From: Bacteroidota bacterium
GTDB taxonomy: Bacteria > Bacteroidota > Bacteroidia > UBA4408
Assembly: GCA_963169745.1 (NCBI GenBank)
Contig: CAUJCU010000016.1
Location: forward strand, 1 to 64,000
Length of the DNA stretch: 64,000 bases
Reading direction: 5' to 3'
This document shows, piece by piece, positions 17,670 to 26,905 of the stretch (its first letter is position 1; each line of letters begins with the position of its first letter). The notes under the pieces were generated by a model, which saw nothing but the letters and a program-made list of their open reading frames with translations, searched no databases and was not told where the DNA came from. The position numbers and the translations under genes were made by a program.

Positions 17670-18101
17670 CTAAAGGTCAATTTTGATAAAATCACCATTA
17701 CGTTTAAATTTCAAATCAATATCGTTGTTTAAGCCTACTTTCTGATGCCTATCATCCAGCTCCCATTGGGTAATAAAGTTACTTACAAAGTTAACTTTTA
17801 CATAGTCATTTATCTTAGGAGGAATAACACTTTCAGGGAGTTGAGTATGTGCTTCAATTCCAATAATTTCATTTTTACGGTTAAACTCCAAAGAAATATT
17901 GTTCTCTAATAGGACATCATAGGTTCTCTTTAGGCCATCAACATCTTTTACAACATACAATATTTTATGATTTGGAAAGTGAGTTGTAACATAAGTTGAA
18001 ATTTCACTTTGAATTTCATTGGGTTTTAAAATAGTTTCCTTTTCGCAGCTTGTCAATCCGATAAATGCTATGAATAGTGTAGCAGTAATAATTTTTTTCA
18101 T
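17670..18101 (-). CDS. PepSY-like lipoprotein (tandem copy 2)
   Basis: This exported lipoprotein of about 143 residues, counted from the Met at 18101, has signal MKKIITATLFIAFIGLTSC. Upstream in-frame ATGs at 18104 and 18119 are also possible; the last would overlap the neighbouring gene by 11 nt. It resembles the Bacteroidota PepSY-like (beta-lactamase-inhibitor-like) fold. Two similar halves are visible, ISTYVTTHFPNHKILYVVKD and INDYVKVNFVSNFITQWELD. It is paralogous to the upstream gene along its whole length. It may be a periplasmic sensor or inhibitor; no partner is seen. Confidence 0.75.
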   Translation of the reverse strand: MKKIITATLFIAFIGLTSCEKETILKPNEIQSEISTYVTTHFPNHKILYVVKDVDGLKRTYDVLLENNISLEFNRKNEIIGIEAHTQLPESVIPPKINDYVKVNFVSNFITQWELDDRHQKVGLNNDIDLKFKRNGDFIKIDL

Positions 18102-18108
18102 CATTTTA

Positions 18109-18552
18109 TTAGTTATCAATTTTTAAAAACTCATTTTTCAATGTAAATTTTAGTTTAATACTATTATCTAATTTTATTGATTGATACGTTTTTTCAAGCT
18201 CCCATTTGGTAACAAAATTATTCTGGTAATTTGCTTTTATATAATTTCTAATGGCCTCAGGAATTACAGCATCAGGAAGCTTAGAGATTGACGAAATACT
18301 TTTAATTTGTTCATTTCTATTAAATTCCAATTCAATATTTTCACTTAAAATAATATCATACTCCTTGGTTAGCCCCTCATAATCTATCTCTGATTGCAAT
18401 ATTTTATTATTCGGAAAATAATTTTTTATATATGCTTGTATTTGTGGTGGAATTTCGGTGTAGGGAACTATTCTTTCTTGTCCAAACACACAAACGTTTG
18501 ATAATAATAGTAAAGTTACTACAGTGCTTTTTAAAGAAATTGATTTTATCAT
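18109..18552 (-). CDS. PepSY-like exported protein (tandem copy 1)
   Basis: The 147-residue protein has a Sec signal peptide (IKSISLKSTVVTLLLLSN, cleavage near FGQ) but no lipobox, unlike its neighbour. It has the same two-repeat architecture: IPPQIQAYIKNYFPNNKILQ near residue 33, and IPEAIRNYIKANYQNNFVTK near residue 93, followed by WELEKTYQS. The tandem pair arose by duplication. One copy is probably membrane-anchored and the other soluble in the periplasm. Confidence 0.75.
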   Translation of the reverse strand: MIKSISLKSTVVTLLLLSNVCVFGQERIVPYTEIPPQIQAYIKNYFPNNKILQSEIDYEGLTKEYDIILSENIELEFNRNEQIKSISSISKLPDAVIPEAIRNYIKANYQNNFVTKWELEKTYQSIKLDNSIKLKFTLKNEFLKIDN

Positions 18553-19071
18553 TTTAAATTTTTTGTTTCTTGATTTCTAAAACTTCTTTAATTAAATGAT
18601 TAGCTAAAAATCATTACATAATTACTACAACAAAGATAAGAAAAAGGAGTTATTAAGCTTATAGATTGGGCTTATAAGGTATGTTAAAACTCAAAATTAA
18701 AATAACTAAGTTACTTCTTAACGGGAATGTCTATAATCAGTGATGTTACTAATCAAATAAGAATTGACAAGCGAAATAATCTAAAGTGTACAAACTAACA
18801 ATAAATAGTCAGAGAGTAGAGTTAAGTGAAAACATATCTTTTGAAGCTTAATGCCCTTAAAGAAAATTGGTTTAACAAGAGTAAAATGGGTGTAATAACC
18901 GAAATACACATTTTTAACAACACGAGTATTAGTGAATATATGATGTTGTAGTAAGTTATCTTCATACAATCAAAAAAGTGTTAACATTTGTCATATTGAA
19001 CTCTAAAAAATATTACTTTCTCATCATAAAGAGTAGTTTTTGTTTCAAACATGTTGTATATTTGCTGCATA
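18553..19071. other. Divergent intergenic region
   Basis: These 519 AT-rich bases separate the PepSY-like pair (-) and the metal-uptake operon (+). Only the -7 element at 19057 was placed. A short minus-strand reading frame at 18781-18969 has no homology or composition that supports a gene. Confidence 0.45.
19057..19065 (+). promoter_or_regulatory. -7 promoter element of metal operon
   Basis: TATATTTGC matches TAnnTTTG just before the ATG at 19072. It overlaps the upstream in-frame ATG at 19051, which is therefore unlikely to be the start. Confidence 0.55.
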
Positions 19072-19419
19072 ATGAAATTTTGGACATTTCTTTTTGCAAC
19101 CTTTATTCTTTTTCTTGCTATTAAGCCGGGAATAGATTTAATTTCATTTCAAGAGGACACCGAGCAAACTTGTTGTGACGGGCAGTGCCTTCCTACTTCA
19201 GATAATAGCCAATCAGAAAAACAAGCTCCTGGAAATAGCTGTGAAGGGAAATTCTGTAACCCTTTTCAGGTGTGTAGTTCTTGTGTATTGCTATGCTTGA
19301 ATGTTCCGCTTGACTTTGTTTCTGTGCCCAAAATTTTCTCTGAAAAAGGGTTTACTTACCAATCTATTTTTACTTCTCAATTCGCATCTGACTTTTGGCA
19401 GCCACCAAAAATTGTTTAA
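19072..19419 (+). CDS. Small Cys-rich exported protein (DUF6660-like)
   Basis: The product has 115 residues from the start at 19072. An N-terminal hydrophobic segment (MKFWTFLFATFILFLAIKPG) is followed by cysteine clusters: TCCDGQC, NSCEGKFCNPF and VCSSCVLLC, nine Cys in all. This resembles a small Bacteroidota family (DUF6660-type) encoded next to metal-related TonB receptors. A periplasmic metal-binding or buffering role is inferred from the Cys and the neighbours. It is the first gene of a three-gene run with 70- and 58-nt gaps. Confidence 0.65.
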   Translation: MKFWTFLFATFILFLAIKPGIDLISFQEDTEQTCCDGQCLPTSDNSQSEKQAPGNSCEGKFCNPFQVCSSCVLLCLNVPLDFVSVPKIFSEKGFTYQSIFTSQFASDFWQPPKIV

Positions 19420-19489
19420 CACCCTTTGCACTTTGCTCTAAAAAATTAGAGCAACTATTTCTTAGTTAAACAATTTAAATATCAGAAAA

Positions 19490-19828
19490 ATGAAATTTAT
19501 TCAATCTTTTGTTTTGGCTTTAATCGTATTAGCAGCCACAGCAAGCAATGTATATTCGCAAGCTAATACATCAGAATCAGACAGTTTAAAAACTGTCACC
19601 GTTAAAGTTAAGGGTATAACCTGTTCAACAGATGTAAAAACGATATCTGCCAATGTTGAGAAAGTTAAAGGGGTGAGCAGTTGTAAGGTTGCCAAACAAG
19701 GAGCAACAACATCTTTTGAAGTAGCATTCAATAAGTCAAAAGTAACTGAAAAAGAAATTTTTTCAGCTATTGAAAATACCGGAGGTTGTGAAAATCCTAA
19801 CGATAGACCATATAAAGTAAAACAGTAA
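19490..19828 (+). CDS. Exported HMA-like domain protein, one metal Cys missing
   Basis: The 112-residue protein has a signal peptide (cleavage near VYSQA) and a ferredoxin-like heavy-metal-associated domain (residues about 36-100): VTVKVKGITCSTDVKTISANVEKVKGV. The usual GMxCxxC loop reads GITCSTD, so the second Cys is replaced by Asp. Other Cys are at SSCKV and GGCENP. Such single-Cys variants may bind metal through another ligand. It lies between the Cys-rich protein and the TonB receptor and probably hands metal to or from them. Confidence 0.8.
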   Translation: MKFIQSFVLALIVLAATASNVYSQANTSESDSLKTVTVKVKGITCSTDVKTISANVEKVKGVSSCKVAKQGATTSFEVAFNKSKVTEKEIFSAIENTGGCENPNDRPYKVKQ

Positions 19829-19886
19829 ATACCTAACCAAACAGGGCTTTTACAATGCCCTGTATTGATCAAAAAAAATCAAGACA

Positions 19887-22127
19887 ATGAAAAAGTATAT
19901 ATTCATTGTTGGTTTGCTGTTTCCCTTAGGTGCTTTAGCTCAAAATATAATAGGAAAAGTAACCAACCCAAAAAAAGAACCACTAATAGGTGCAAGTGTT
20001 TATTGGTTAGGCACAAACATTGGTGTAACAACCGGTGATAACGGAGATTTTGAAATTTCAGTAAAAGAAATTAGTAATAAAAAACTAATAGCAAATTATG
20101 TAGGCTACTCGTCAGATACGATTACGGTTAGCAACCAAACCTATATTGATTTCACTTTACGTGAAACAAAAACCCTAAATGAAGTGATTATACAAGGACA
20201 AATTGATGGTATAATTATTTCAAATATAAAACCAATTAAAACAGAGCAAATAACGCAGGCAGAACTTGCTAAATCTGCCTGCTGTGATTTGGCCGGTTGT
20301 TTTGAAACACAAACTACCGTGCAAGCGCAAACAACCAATGTAATTACAAACTCAAAAGAGCTTCGTATTTTAGGCTTGTCAGGAATTTACAATCAGGTAT
20401 TGATTGATGGATTGCCCATGATTCAAGGTTTATCATATACTTATGGCATTAGTAGTATCCCAGGTACTTTAGTGGATAATATTTTTATCTCAAAAGGAGC
20501 CAATAGTGTATTGCAGGGGTATGAAAGCATTAGTGGGCAAATAAATGTGATAACAAAAGAACCCGACAAAACTGACCGTTTGCTGCTCAATGTATATATG
20601 AATAATTTTATGGAAAAGCATATTAATGCAAACTTCCTTCAAAAAAAAGGGAAGTGGAGCAACTTAACAGCATTTCACTCAGTGCAACCAGCAAACAAAA
20701 TTGATCGAGACCATGATAATTTTCTTGATTTGCCTTTGCTCACACGATATATGGTATCTAATAAATGGAAATACGGAAATGAAAAAAATTGGGGTTGGAG
20801 TAGCAAAATTGGATTACGTGTTTTAAATGAACAACGAGTGGGCGGACAAACATTTTTTAACCCTGAAAATGACAAAGGAAGCACCCGCCTATATGGGCAA
20901 AGTGTAAATATTAACCAGCCCGAAATTTGGACCAAAACGGGTTATCGTTTAAACGACAAACACAACATCGTTTTTTTTGCTTCCGGTTTTTACCAACAGC
21001 AAAATTCATTTTTTGGAACAGTAAAATACAATGCCCAACAAAGCAATTTTTATGGAAATATTCAATATGAACTAGATTATGCCAAACATGATTTGAAAGC
21101 CGGTATGAGCTATCGTCATTTGAATTTAAACGAAGATATTACTTTTACCGAAAAGTCAATACCGCGTACTTATGCTGGAAATTATCATCGATTAGAAAAT
21201 ATTCCAGGACTTTTTGCTGAAAACACAATGCTCTTTTTCAAAAATAAACTTTCTTGGATTTTAGGCGTTAGGGCCGACCATCACAATCAATTTGGACTAA
21301 ATTTTACACCAAGAACATTGTTAAAATTTGACCTTGCCCCCAACACCATTGTTAGAGCTAGTATTGGAACCGGTTGGAGAACAGTGAACTTATTTAGTGA
21401 AAACATAGGATTGCTTGTAAGTTCGCGAAATATTATTTTTGCTGAACAATTACAACCGGAAAAGGCCTTAAATTGGGGAATTAACATAATGCAAAAATTT
21501 GAAACCAATAGCGAAAATTTATCCGGATACTTTAGTGCAGATTATTACCGAACAGAATTCCAAAATCAAATTTTTCCCGACTATGACAGTGATCCCACTA
21601 AAGCAATCATAAAGAACTTTACTGGAACAAGTGTTAGCAATGGGTTTCAAACCGAATTATATTTTAAAATTTACAAACAGGTGGAGTTTAAAACAGGGTA
21701 TAACTTTTTAGATGTTTATAAACTTGTTGGGAATTCAAAGCAAGAATTGCCTTTTAACTCAAGAAACAGATTCCTGAGCACTTTTAGTTATAAGCCCCCT
21801 TCAAATAATTTTCATTTTGACGTAAATGTACATTGGATGGGTGAACAGCGACTACCATCTACAAAATCAAATCCTATCGCATTTCAGCGACCCGATTTTT
21901 CAAAACCTTTTACCCTTGTAAACACACAATTTACATATAGATTTAAAAAATTTGAAGTATATGCAGGTTGTGAAAATGTTTTTGACTTTCGGCAACAAAA
22001 GCCCATTATTGGTTGGCAAGACCCTTTTAGCCCCTATTTTGACACATCATCGGTTTGGGGCCCAACAAGAGGACGAGAATTATATATTGGCTTTAGATTT
22101 AAAATAATGAATAACACCAATATATAA
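19887..22127 (+). CDS. TonB-dependent outer-membrane receptor, probable metal uptake
   Basis: The 746-residue protein has a signal peptide (residues 1-18) and a carboxypeptidase-regulatory-like domain (about 20-95, IIGKVTNPKKEPLIGASVYW). A plug domain (about 100-220) contains LRILGLSGIYNQVLIDGLP. A 22-strand-type barrel runs to the C-terminus (GRELYIGFRFK). Between the domain and the plug lies SACCDLAGCFETQ, a Cys-Cys-x4-Cys motif found in receptors paired with HMA proteins. The substrate is likely a metal or metal chelate, taken up using TonB energy. No TonB or siderophore genes are nearby. Confidence 0.9.
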   Translation: MKKYIFIVGLLFPLGALAQNIIGKVTNPKKEPLIGASVYWLGTNIGVTTGDNGDFEISVKEISNKKLIANYVGYSSDTITVSNQTYIDFTLRETKTLNEVIIQGQIDGIIISNIKPIKTEQITQAELAKSACCDLAGCFETQTTVQAQTTNVITNSKELRILGLSGIYNQVLIDGLPMIQGLSYTYGISSIPGTLVDNIFISKGANSVLQGYESISGQINVITKEPDKTDRLLLNVYMNNFMEKHINANFLQKKGKWSNLTAFHSVQPANKIDRDHDNFLDLPLLTRYMVSNKWKYGNEKNWGWSSKIGLRVLNEQRVGGQTFFNPENDKGSTRLYGQSVNINQPEIWTKTGYRLNDKHNIVFFASGFYQQQNSFFGTVKYNAQQSNFYGNIQYELDYAKHDLKAGMSYRHLNLNEDITFTEKSIPRTYAGNYHRLENIPGLFAENTMLFFKNKLSWILGVRADHHNQFGLNFTPRTLLKFDLAPNTIVRASIGTGWRTVNLFSENIGLLVSSRNIIFAEQLQPEKALNWGINIMQKFETNSENLSGYFSADYYRTEFQNQIFPDYDSDPTKAIIKNFTGTSVSNGFQTELYFKIYKQVEFKTGYNFLDVYKLVGNSKQELPFNSRNRFLSTFSYKPPSNNFHFDVNVHWMGEQRLPSTKSNPIAFQRPDFSKPFTLVNTQFTYRFKKFEVYAGCENVFDFRQQKPIIGWQDPFSPYFDTSSVWGPTRGRELYIGFRFKIMNNTNI

Positions 22128-22139
22128 AGTGTGTTTGAA

Positions 22140-22155
22140 AGAACTACGTAGTTCT
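22140..22155. repeat. Perfect 16-bp palindrome after TonB receptor gene
   Basis: AGAACTACGTAGTTCT is a perfect palindrome 13 nt after the receptor stop. No T run follows, so it is a poor terminator. It may be part of an RNA 3' end or a protein-binding site. Confidence 0.5.
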
Positions 22156-22273
22156 ATTAAGGAAAATGTTAACTGTAGTTTTACTTAAATTAGGGTAAGC
22201 CGGTAACTGTTTTTACTTTTTTGCACCAATATTTTTTTGGTATAAAACAGGTATATTATCAGTAAAAATTTAC

Positions 22274-23455
22274 TTATTGTATAATTATTCTTTGATAAAT
22301 ATCCTGATTGAACTTTGTTTTAAGTTGTATAAAATAAAGCCCTTGAGTAAACTCATTAATATGAACCGGAAACGAGTTCCCTTGTTTAATTAACTTTCCA
22401 TCAAACTGATAGATTTGATAGGATGAAATTTGTGATGGATAGTTAATTGTAAAAAAATCACTGGCAGGGTTCGGAAAAATAGAAATAGAAGCTTGAGGTT
22501 TAGTTACATCATTTCCGATTTGCAGCCCACAAAGAACAGTGTAATAAAAAGTTGAAACAACCGATATTAATGTGTCGGTAAAAGGGATTGAATCGATTCC
22601 AAGTCCGTGAATATTGGAATTAAAACCCTTTAAAACGGAATAAATACCTAAATTATGAGCACGTTGATTAATGCTATAGCTTCCAAAATGATCATACCCA
22701 GTTAAAAAGCAATCGGGTCCGCTTGTCCAATGTATGCAAGTGTCATAAATAGACTGCAAGGTTCCTACTGGAATATTACCGCTTTCTATCCATGTTGTAT
22801 CTGTAATTGCTCCCCATAAGTTGAAAATGGCTTTCTTAGAATTAGAATACGGGTACAAATTTCCAGTACCATGCAATGGTCCAATACCTGTTGTATCAAT
22901 GTATGCAGGAAGTTCATTTTCATCAAGAAAGGCGTTTGCCAATGATATACCACCACCTGCTGAACTCCCCTGAACAAAAATTTTATTTGTATCAATATTA
23001 TATACCGTTGCATAATGTTTTGCAAAACGAATAAAGGAGTTTAAATCTTGATTGGCTCGTAAATGAGCCTGACCCAAGGAGTGGTTTGTTGTATCAGATC
23101 TTCCAATACGATAGTCAATAGAAGCAATGACATAGCCCTTTTTAGCAAGCTTATCGCACATATATGGAATATTGAGCATATCACGGGTTCCAGTTACAAA
23201 TCCTCCGCCATGTAAATGAATAATGGCAGCCCTTTTAGTTGCAGTATCACCAACAGGGCTATATATATCTGCAAATAATTGTGTTGGGGAACCTAAGAAA
23301 TTGGGCTTTACATCATACATTATTGTGTAAATTGAAGAACTTGAAAAAGTACTGTCAAGATACCTATTTCCACAGGGTTGTGCATTTACTACATGGATAG
23401 CAATAATTTGAAAAAAAAAGATAATGCTATAGATATATCGGATATTTGTTTTCAT
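22274..23455 (-). CDS. T9SS-exported alpha/beta hydrolase (esterase-like)
   Basis: The 393-residue protein has a signal peptide (residues 1-25), an alpha/beta-hydrolase domain and a type IX secretion tail. The oxyanion motif is HLHGGGFVTG (about residue 82) and the nucleophile elbow is FVQGSSAGGGISLA (Ser about 166). A His candidate (NIHGLGIDSIPF) lies near residue 280. The last 75 residues (ISIFPNPASDFFTINYP ... GLYFIQLKT) form the type A C-terminal domain that directs surface release through PorQ-type machinery. It resembles carboxylesterase/BD-FAE enzymes. The substrate is unknown. Confidence 0.85.
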   Translation of the reverse strand: MKTNIRYIYSIIFFFQIIAIHVVNAQPCGNRYLDSTFSSSSIYTIMYDVKPNFLGSPTQLFADIYSPVGDTATKRAAIIHLHGGGFVTGTRDMLNIPYMCDKLAKKGYVIASIDYRIGRSDTTNHSLGQAHLRANQDLNSFIRFAKHYATVYNIDTNKIFVQGSSAGGGISLANAFLDENELPAYIDTTGIGPLHGTGNLYPYSNSKKAIFNLWGAITDTTWIESGNIPVGTLQSIYDTCIHWTSGPDCFLTGYDHFGSYSINQRAHNLGIYSVLKGFNSNIHGLGIDSIPFTDTLISVVSTFYYTVLCGLQIGNDVTKPQASISIFPNPASDFFTINYPSQISSYQIYQFDGKLIKQGNSFPVHINEFTQGLYFIQLKTKFNQDIYQRIIIQ

Positions 23456-23679
23456 TACCTTTAGATAAAGTTAATAATTAATGGTTTAATACACAATATC
23501 TTTGTAATTAAGTACACCTCCCTATCAATAACTTTTTTTATTTTTTTATAACGCTACAACTAGAGAGTTTGCATCTTAATTTATCCCAGAAATTATTTAA
23601 TGGGCTAAATTTATGTTAATGTACAGTAACAAAAGTAATATCTTTACTCGAAATAAACAGATAAAAACAATCATTCCGT

Positions 23680-26600
23680 ATGAAAAACCTTTTTATAGTA
23701 ATGCTTTTGTGTCCCTTACTTTCATGGTCCCAAGATAAGCCCTATTTTCAGCAGGAAGTAAACTATACCATTAATGCCTCGTTAAATGACGAAAAGCATG
23801 AAATTTATGCCAACATTCTTATTGAGTATATTAATAATTCTCCTGATGAATTGAATTTCATTTGGTTTCATCTTTGGCCTAATGCCTATAAAAACAATCA
23901 TACTCCCTTAGGAAAACAGCTTTTAGCCGATGGTAATAAAAAATTTTATTATGCTTCATTAAAGGAACGTGGCTGGATTGATTCATTAAGCTTTAAGGTG
24001 AATGGACAAGAAGTGAAAACAGAACCCGGATCCAGTATTGATATCCTTAAACTGGTACTTAATAAACCTTTAGCACCCGGTCAAAAAATTAATATCAGTA
24101 CCCCTTACAAATTACATATTCCTATCGGTTCTTTTTCTAGGTTTGGACACATTGAGCAACAATATCAAATTACACAATGGTATCCTAAACCTGCAGTGTA
24201 CGACCGGTATGGCTGGCATCCTATGCCCTATCTGAATCAGGGCGAATTTTATTCCGAATTTGGAAATTTTGATGTTCACATTACATTGCCTAAAAACTAT
24301 GTGGTTGGAGCTACAGGAACTCTTGTTAATGGAGCAGATGAAACAGCCTGGTTATTACAAAAAGTGGAAGAAACACAAAAGATAAGCACTTTCGATAAAA
24401 AAGATGATGCATTTCCTGCCTCTTCCTCAGAAAAAAAGACGCTGCATTATACTGCTCAAAATGTTCATGATTTTGCTTGGTTTTGTGATAAGCGTTACCA
24501 TGTTCTTCATGATGAAGTAATACTCCCCAAAACTCAAAAAAAAGTAGATACCTGGGTTATGTTTACCAATTCTTATGGTGATTATTGGAAAAAAGCAGCA
24601 AAATATGTTAGCGATGCTATTTATTACTATTCACTTTGGAATGGTGATTATCCCTACCCCCATGCTACGGCTGTTGATGGTGCTTTAAGTGCCGGGGCCG
24701 GTATGGAATACCCTATGATTACCGTTATTGGAGCAAGCAATAGCGATGCCATGCTCGATCAGGTTATAGCACATGAAGTTGGGCATAATTGGTTTTACGG
24801 CATTTTGGCTTCAAACGAGAGAGACCATGCTTGGATGGACGAAGGAGTAAACTCTTTCAATGAAAAACGCTATATGGAAATTAAATACCCAAAAGACTCT
24901 GCCGATGGAATAGCCTCAATTACAGGCAGCTCAAATATCTTTAATATTCAGAAACTATTGGGTTTAAAAAATTTAGATGAACAAACTTTAACCGACCTAG
25001 CGTATCGTTTTAATCAAGTGCAAAAAAAAACTCAACCAATGGATTTAAAAGCCTCTGAATATACAACAATCAATTATGGAACTGTGGTATATGGCTATAG
25101 TGCAATTGTTCTTAAATATCTTCAAAACTATTTGGGAGAAAACTTGTACGACCAATGTGCAAAAGCTTATTATGAGAAATGGAAGTTTAAACATCCTTAT
25201 CCTGAAGATATGAAACAGGTTTATGAGCTGGTTTCAGAGAAAGATTTAAGCTGGTTTTTTGACCAAATAATACCAACTACCAAACATATAGATTATAAAA
25301 TCTGTTCCGTAAAAAAATCTTTATGCCCCGAAAGTTTTATAGGCGATTGCTGGGAAGTGAAAATAAAAAATAAAGGAAATATAAATGCTCCCCTCCCTAT
25401 ATCTTGTTTAAAAAACAATAAGATTGTAAGCACTAATTGGTACAATAGTGCACCCGGAACAAGTACAGTAAAAATATATACTATGAATTTTGATCAGGTG
25501 AAAATAGATGCCCAAAATTATATGCCTGACATGAATCGCCAAAACAACACTTACAAAATGTATGGAATATTCAAAATGGTAGAGCCATTTCAATTAAAAA
25601 CATTGGGATTATTGCCCAACACCAACAAAACACAGCTCTTTTGGATACCTACAATAGGATGGAATCAAAACGACAAATTTATGCTTGGTGCAGCTCTATA
25701 TAATAATCTGCTACCCGAAAAAAAGTTGGAATTTGTTGTAATGCCTATGTATTCATTTAACAATAAAGACATTAAGGGAGGGGCAAAAATTCATTACAAC
25801 CTGCATTTTGACCAATTTATTCAAACTCTTAGAATTGGAGTGAAAGCTGAAAGATACGCATACAGTAGCTTGTTACATAATCTAAATTATAATAAAATAG
25901 CTCCTGAAATTTATATTGAATTCCGAAAAAAGCAGTTGAACAGCCCGTGGAAACATAGTATTTCTTTAAGGCAAATAAATATTTATTCAGATGAAGCTGT
26001 TCCGGTAAATGGACACTTTTCAATAATACCGGTTTATAAAAGAGTACCTACTCTAAATCAATACGCTGATGCAATTTATACCGTAGCAAACAATAGGAAA
26101 ATAAATCCTTTTAGTGCATCTGTATATATGCAGCAATCATACCTACAAGATAAGTTTACAAAAGCATCGGTAAATGTTAATTATCATTGGGGTTTTAAAA
26201 AGGCGAACTCTGGCTTTGATTTCAGGTATTATGCGGCTGCTTTTCTTTCCGGAAAAAACGGGAATCCCAAATATGCTCTTTACTCTAGTGATGGCCCAAG
26301 ATATATTGGAAATGGTGTTTTTGATTACTTATATGATTATACTTATTTGGATCGCAGCGGAACACGAGGTCTGTTGTCGCACCAATATTCAGAAAGCGGA
26401 GGAGGTTTAAAAGTAGGCACACCCATTGGAGCTTCTAATACCTGGATTACAACTTTAAGTATTAAGTATAAACCACCGGTTAAAATACCTGTAAAGTTTT
26501 TTGCTGATATTGCCGTAAGCCCTAATAAAGTATTAGCAAATCAGGTACTATATGATGGAGGCTTGTGTTTTAACTTAATACAAAATATTATGGAGGTGTA

Positions 26601-26754
26601 TTTGCCTTTAATAGTTTCCGATAATATTAATAAGTCTTTTGAAAAGAGTTACCCTAAAATTAAGGGATTCAATAAAAATCTAAATATGATTCGATTTACG
26701 TTTAATATCCAAAAGTTAAACCCTTTTGAACTGGTTAAAAATATAAATCTATAG
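23680..26754 (+). CDS. M1 family zinc metallopeptidase with C-terminal barrel-like domain
   Basis: The 1024-residue protein starts with a signal peptide (cleavage near SWSQD). An N-terminal beta domain (about 20-260) leads to GAGMEYPMITVIG, the substrate-binding GxMEN-like motif. The zinc site is HEVGHNWFYG (about residue 364) with its distal Glu in WMDEGVNSF, so it should be an active aminopeptidase. After about residue 640 the protein turns into alternating strands (IPTIGWNQNDKFMLGAALY ... KAERYAYSS) like an outer-membrane beta-barrel. Ordinary M1 peptidases are about 600-850 residues, so this one appears to be anchored in the outer membrane. Confidence 0.87.
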   Translation: MKNLFIVMLLCPLLSWSQDKPYFQQEVNYTINASLNDEKHEIYANILIEYINNSPDELNFIWFHLWPNAYKNNHTPLGKQLLADGNKKFYYASLKERGWIDSLSFKVNGQEVKTEPGSSIDILKLVLNKPLAPGQKINISTPYKLHIPIGSFSRFGHIEQQYQITQWYPKPAVYDRYGWHPMPYLNQGEFYSEFGNFDVHITLPKNYVVGATGTLVNGADETAWLLQKVEETQKISTFDKKDDAFPASSSEKKTLHYTAQNVHDFAWFCDKRYHVLHDEVILPKTQKKVDTWVMFTNSYGDYWKKAAKYVSDAIYYYSLWNGDYPYPHATAVDGALSAGAGMEYPMITVIGASNSDAMLDQVIAHEVGHNWFYGILASNERDHAWMDEGVNSFNEKRYMEIKYPKDSADGIASITGSSNIFNIQKLLGLKNLDEQTLTDLAYRFNQVQKKTQPMDLKASEYTTINYGTVVYGYSAIVLKYLQNYLGENLYDQCAKAYYEKWKFKHPYPEDMKQVYELVSEKDLSWFFDQIIPTTKHIDYKICSVKKSLCPESFIGDCWEVKIKNKGNINAPLPISCLKNNKIVSTNWYNSAPGTSTVKIYTMNFDQVKIDAQNYMPDMNRQNNTYKMYGIFKMVEPFQLKTLGLLPNTNKTQLFWIPTIGWNQNDKFMLGAALYNNLLPEKKLEFVVMPMYSFNNKDIKGGAKIHYNLHFDQFIQTLRIGVKAERYAYSSLLHNLNYNKIAPEIYIEFRKKQLNSPWKHSISLRQINIYSDEAVPVNGHFSIIPVYKRVPTLNQYADAIYTVANNRKINPFSASVYMQQSYLQDKFTKASVNVNYHWGFKKANSGFDFRYYAAAFLSGKNGNPKYALYSSDGPRYIGNGVFDYLYDYTYLDRSGTRGLLSHQYSESGGGLKVGTPIGASNTWITTLSIKYKPPVKIPVKFFADIAVSPNKVLANQVLYDGGLCFNLIQNIMEVYLPLIVSDNINKSFEKSYPKIKGFNKNLNMIRFTFNIQKLNPFELVKNINL

Positions 26755-26905
26755 AACTAACCTACGTGAGGCAATCTTAATTTAAAAAATAACTTTTTGA
26801 ATAACTACAATAAATGTAAACCTGAAAGTTTTGAAGAATTACAAAAAATTATGGATAAAATCACCGATATTTCTTTAAATTTGACACCTACTAAACATCT
26901 TTACC

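Noticed and set aside
18781-18969. 62-residue reading frame on the minus strand
   Set aside because: It has no coding composition, no ribosome-binding context and no recognised family. It lies in a divergent promoter region.
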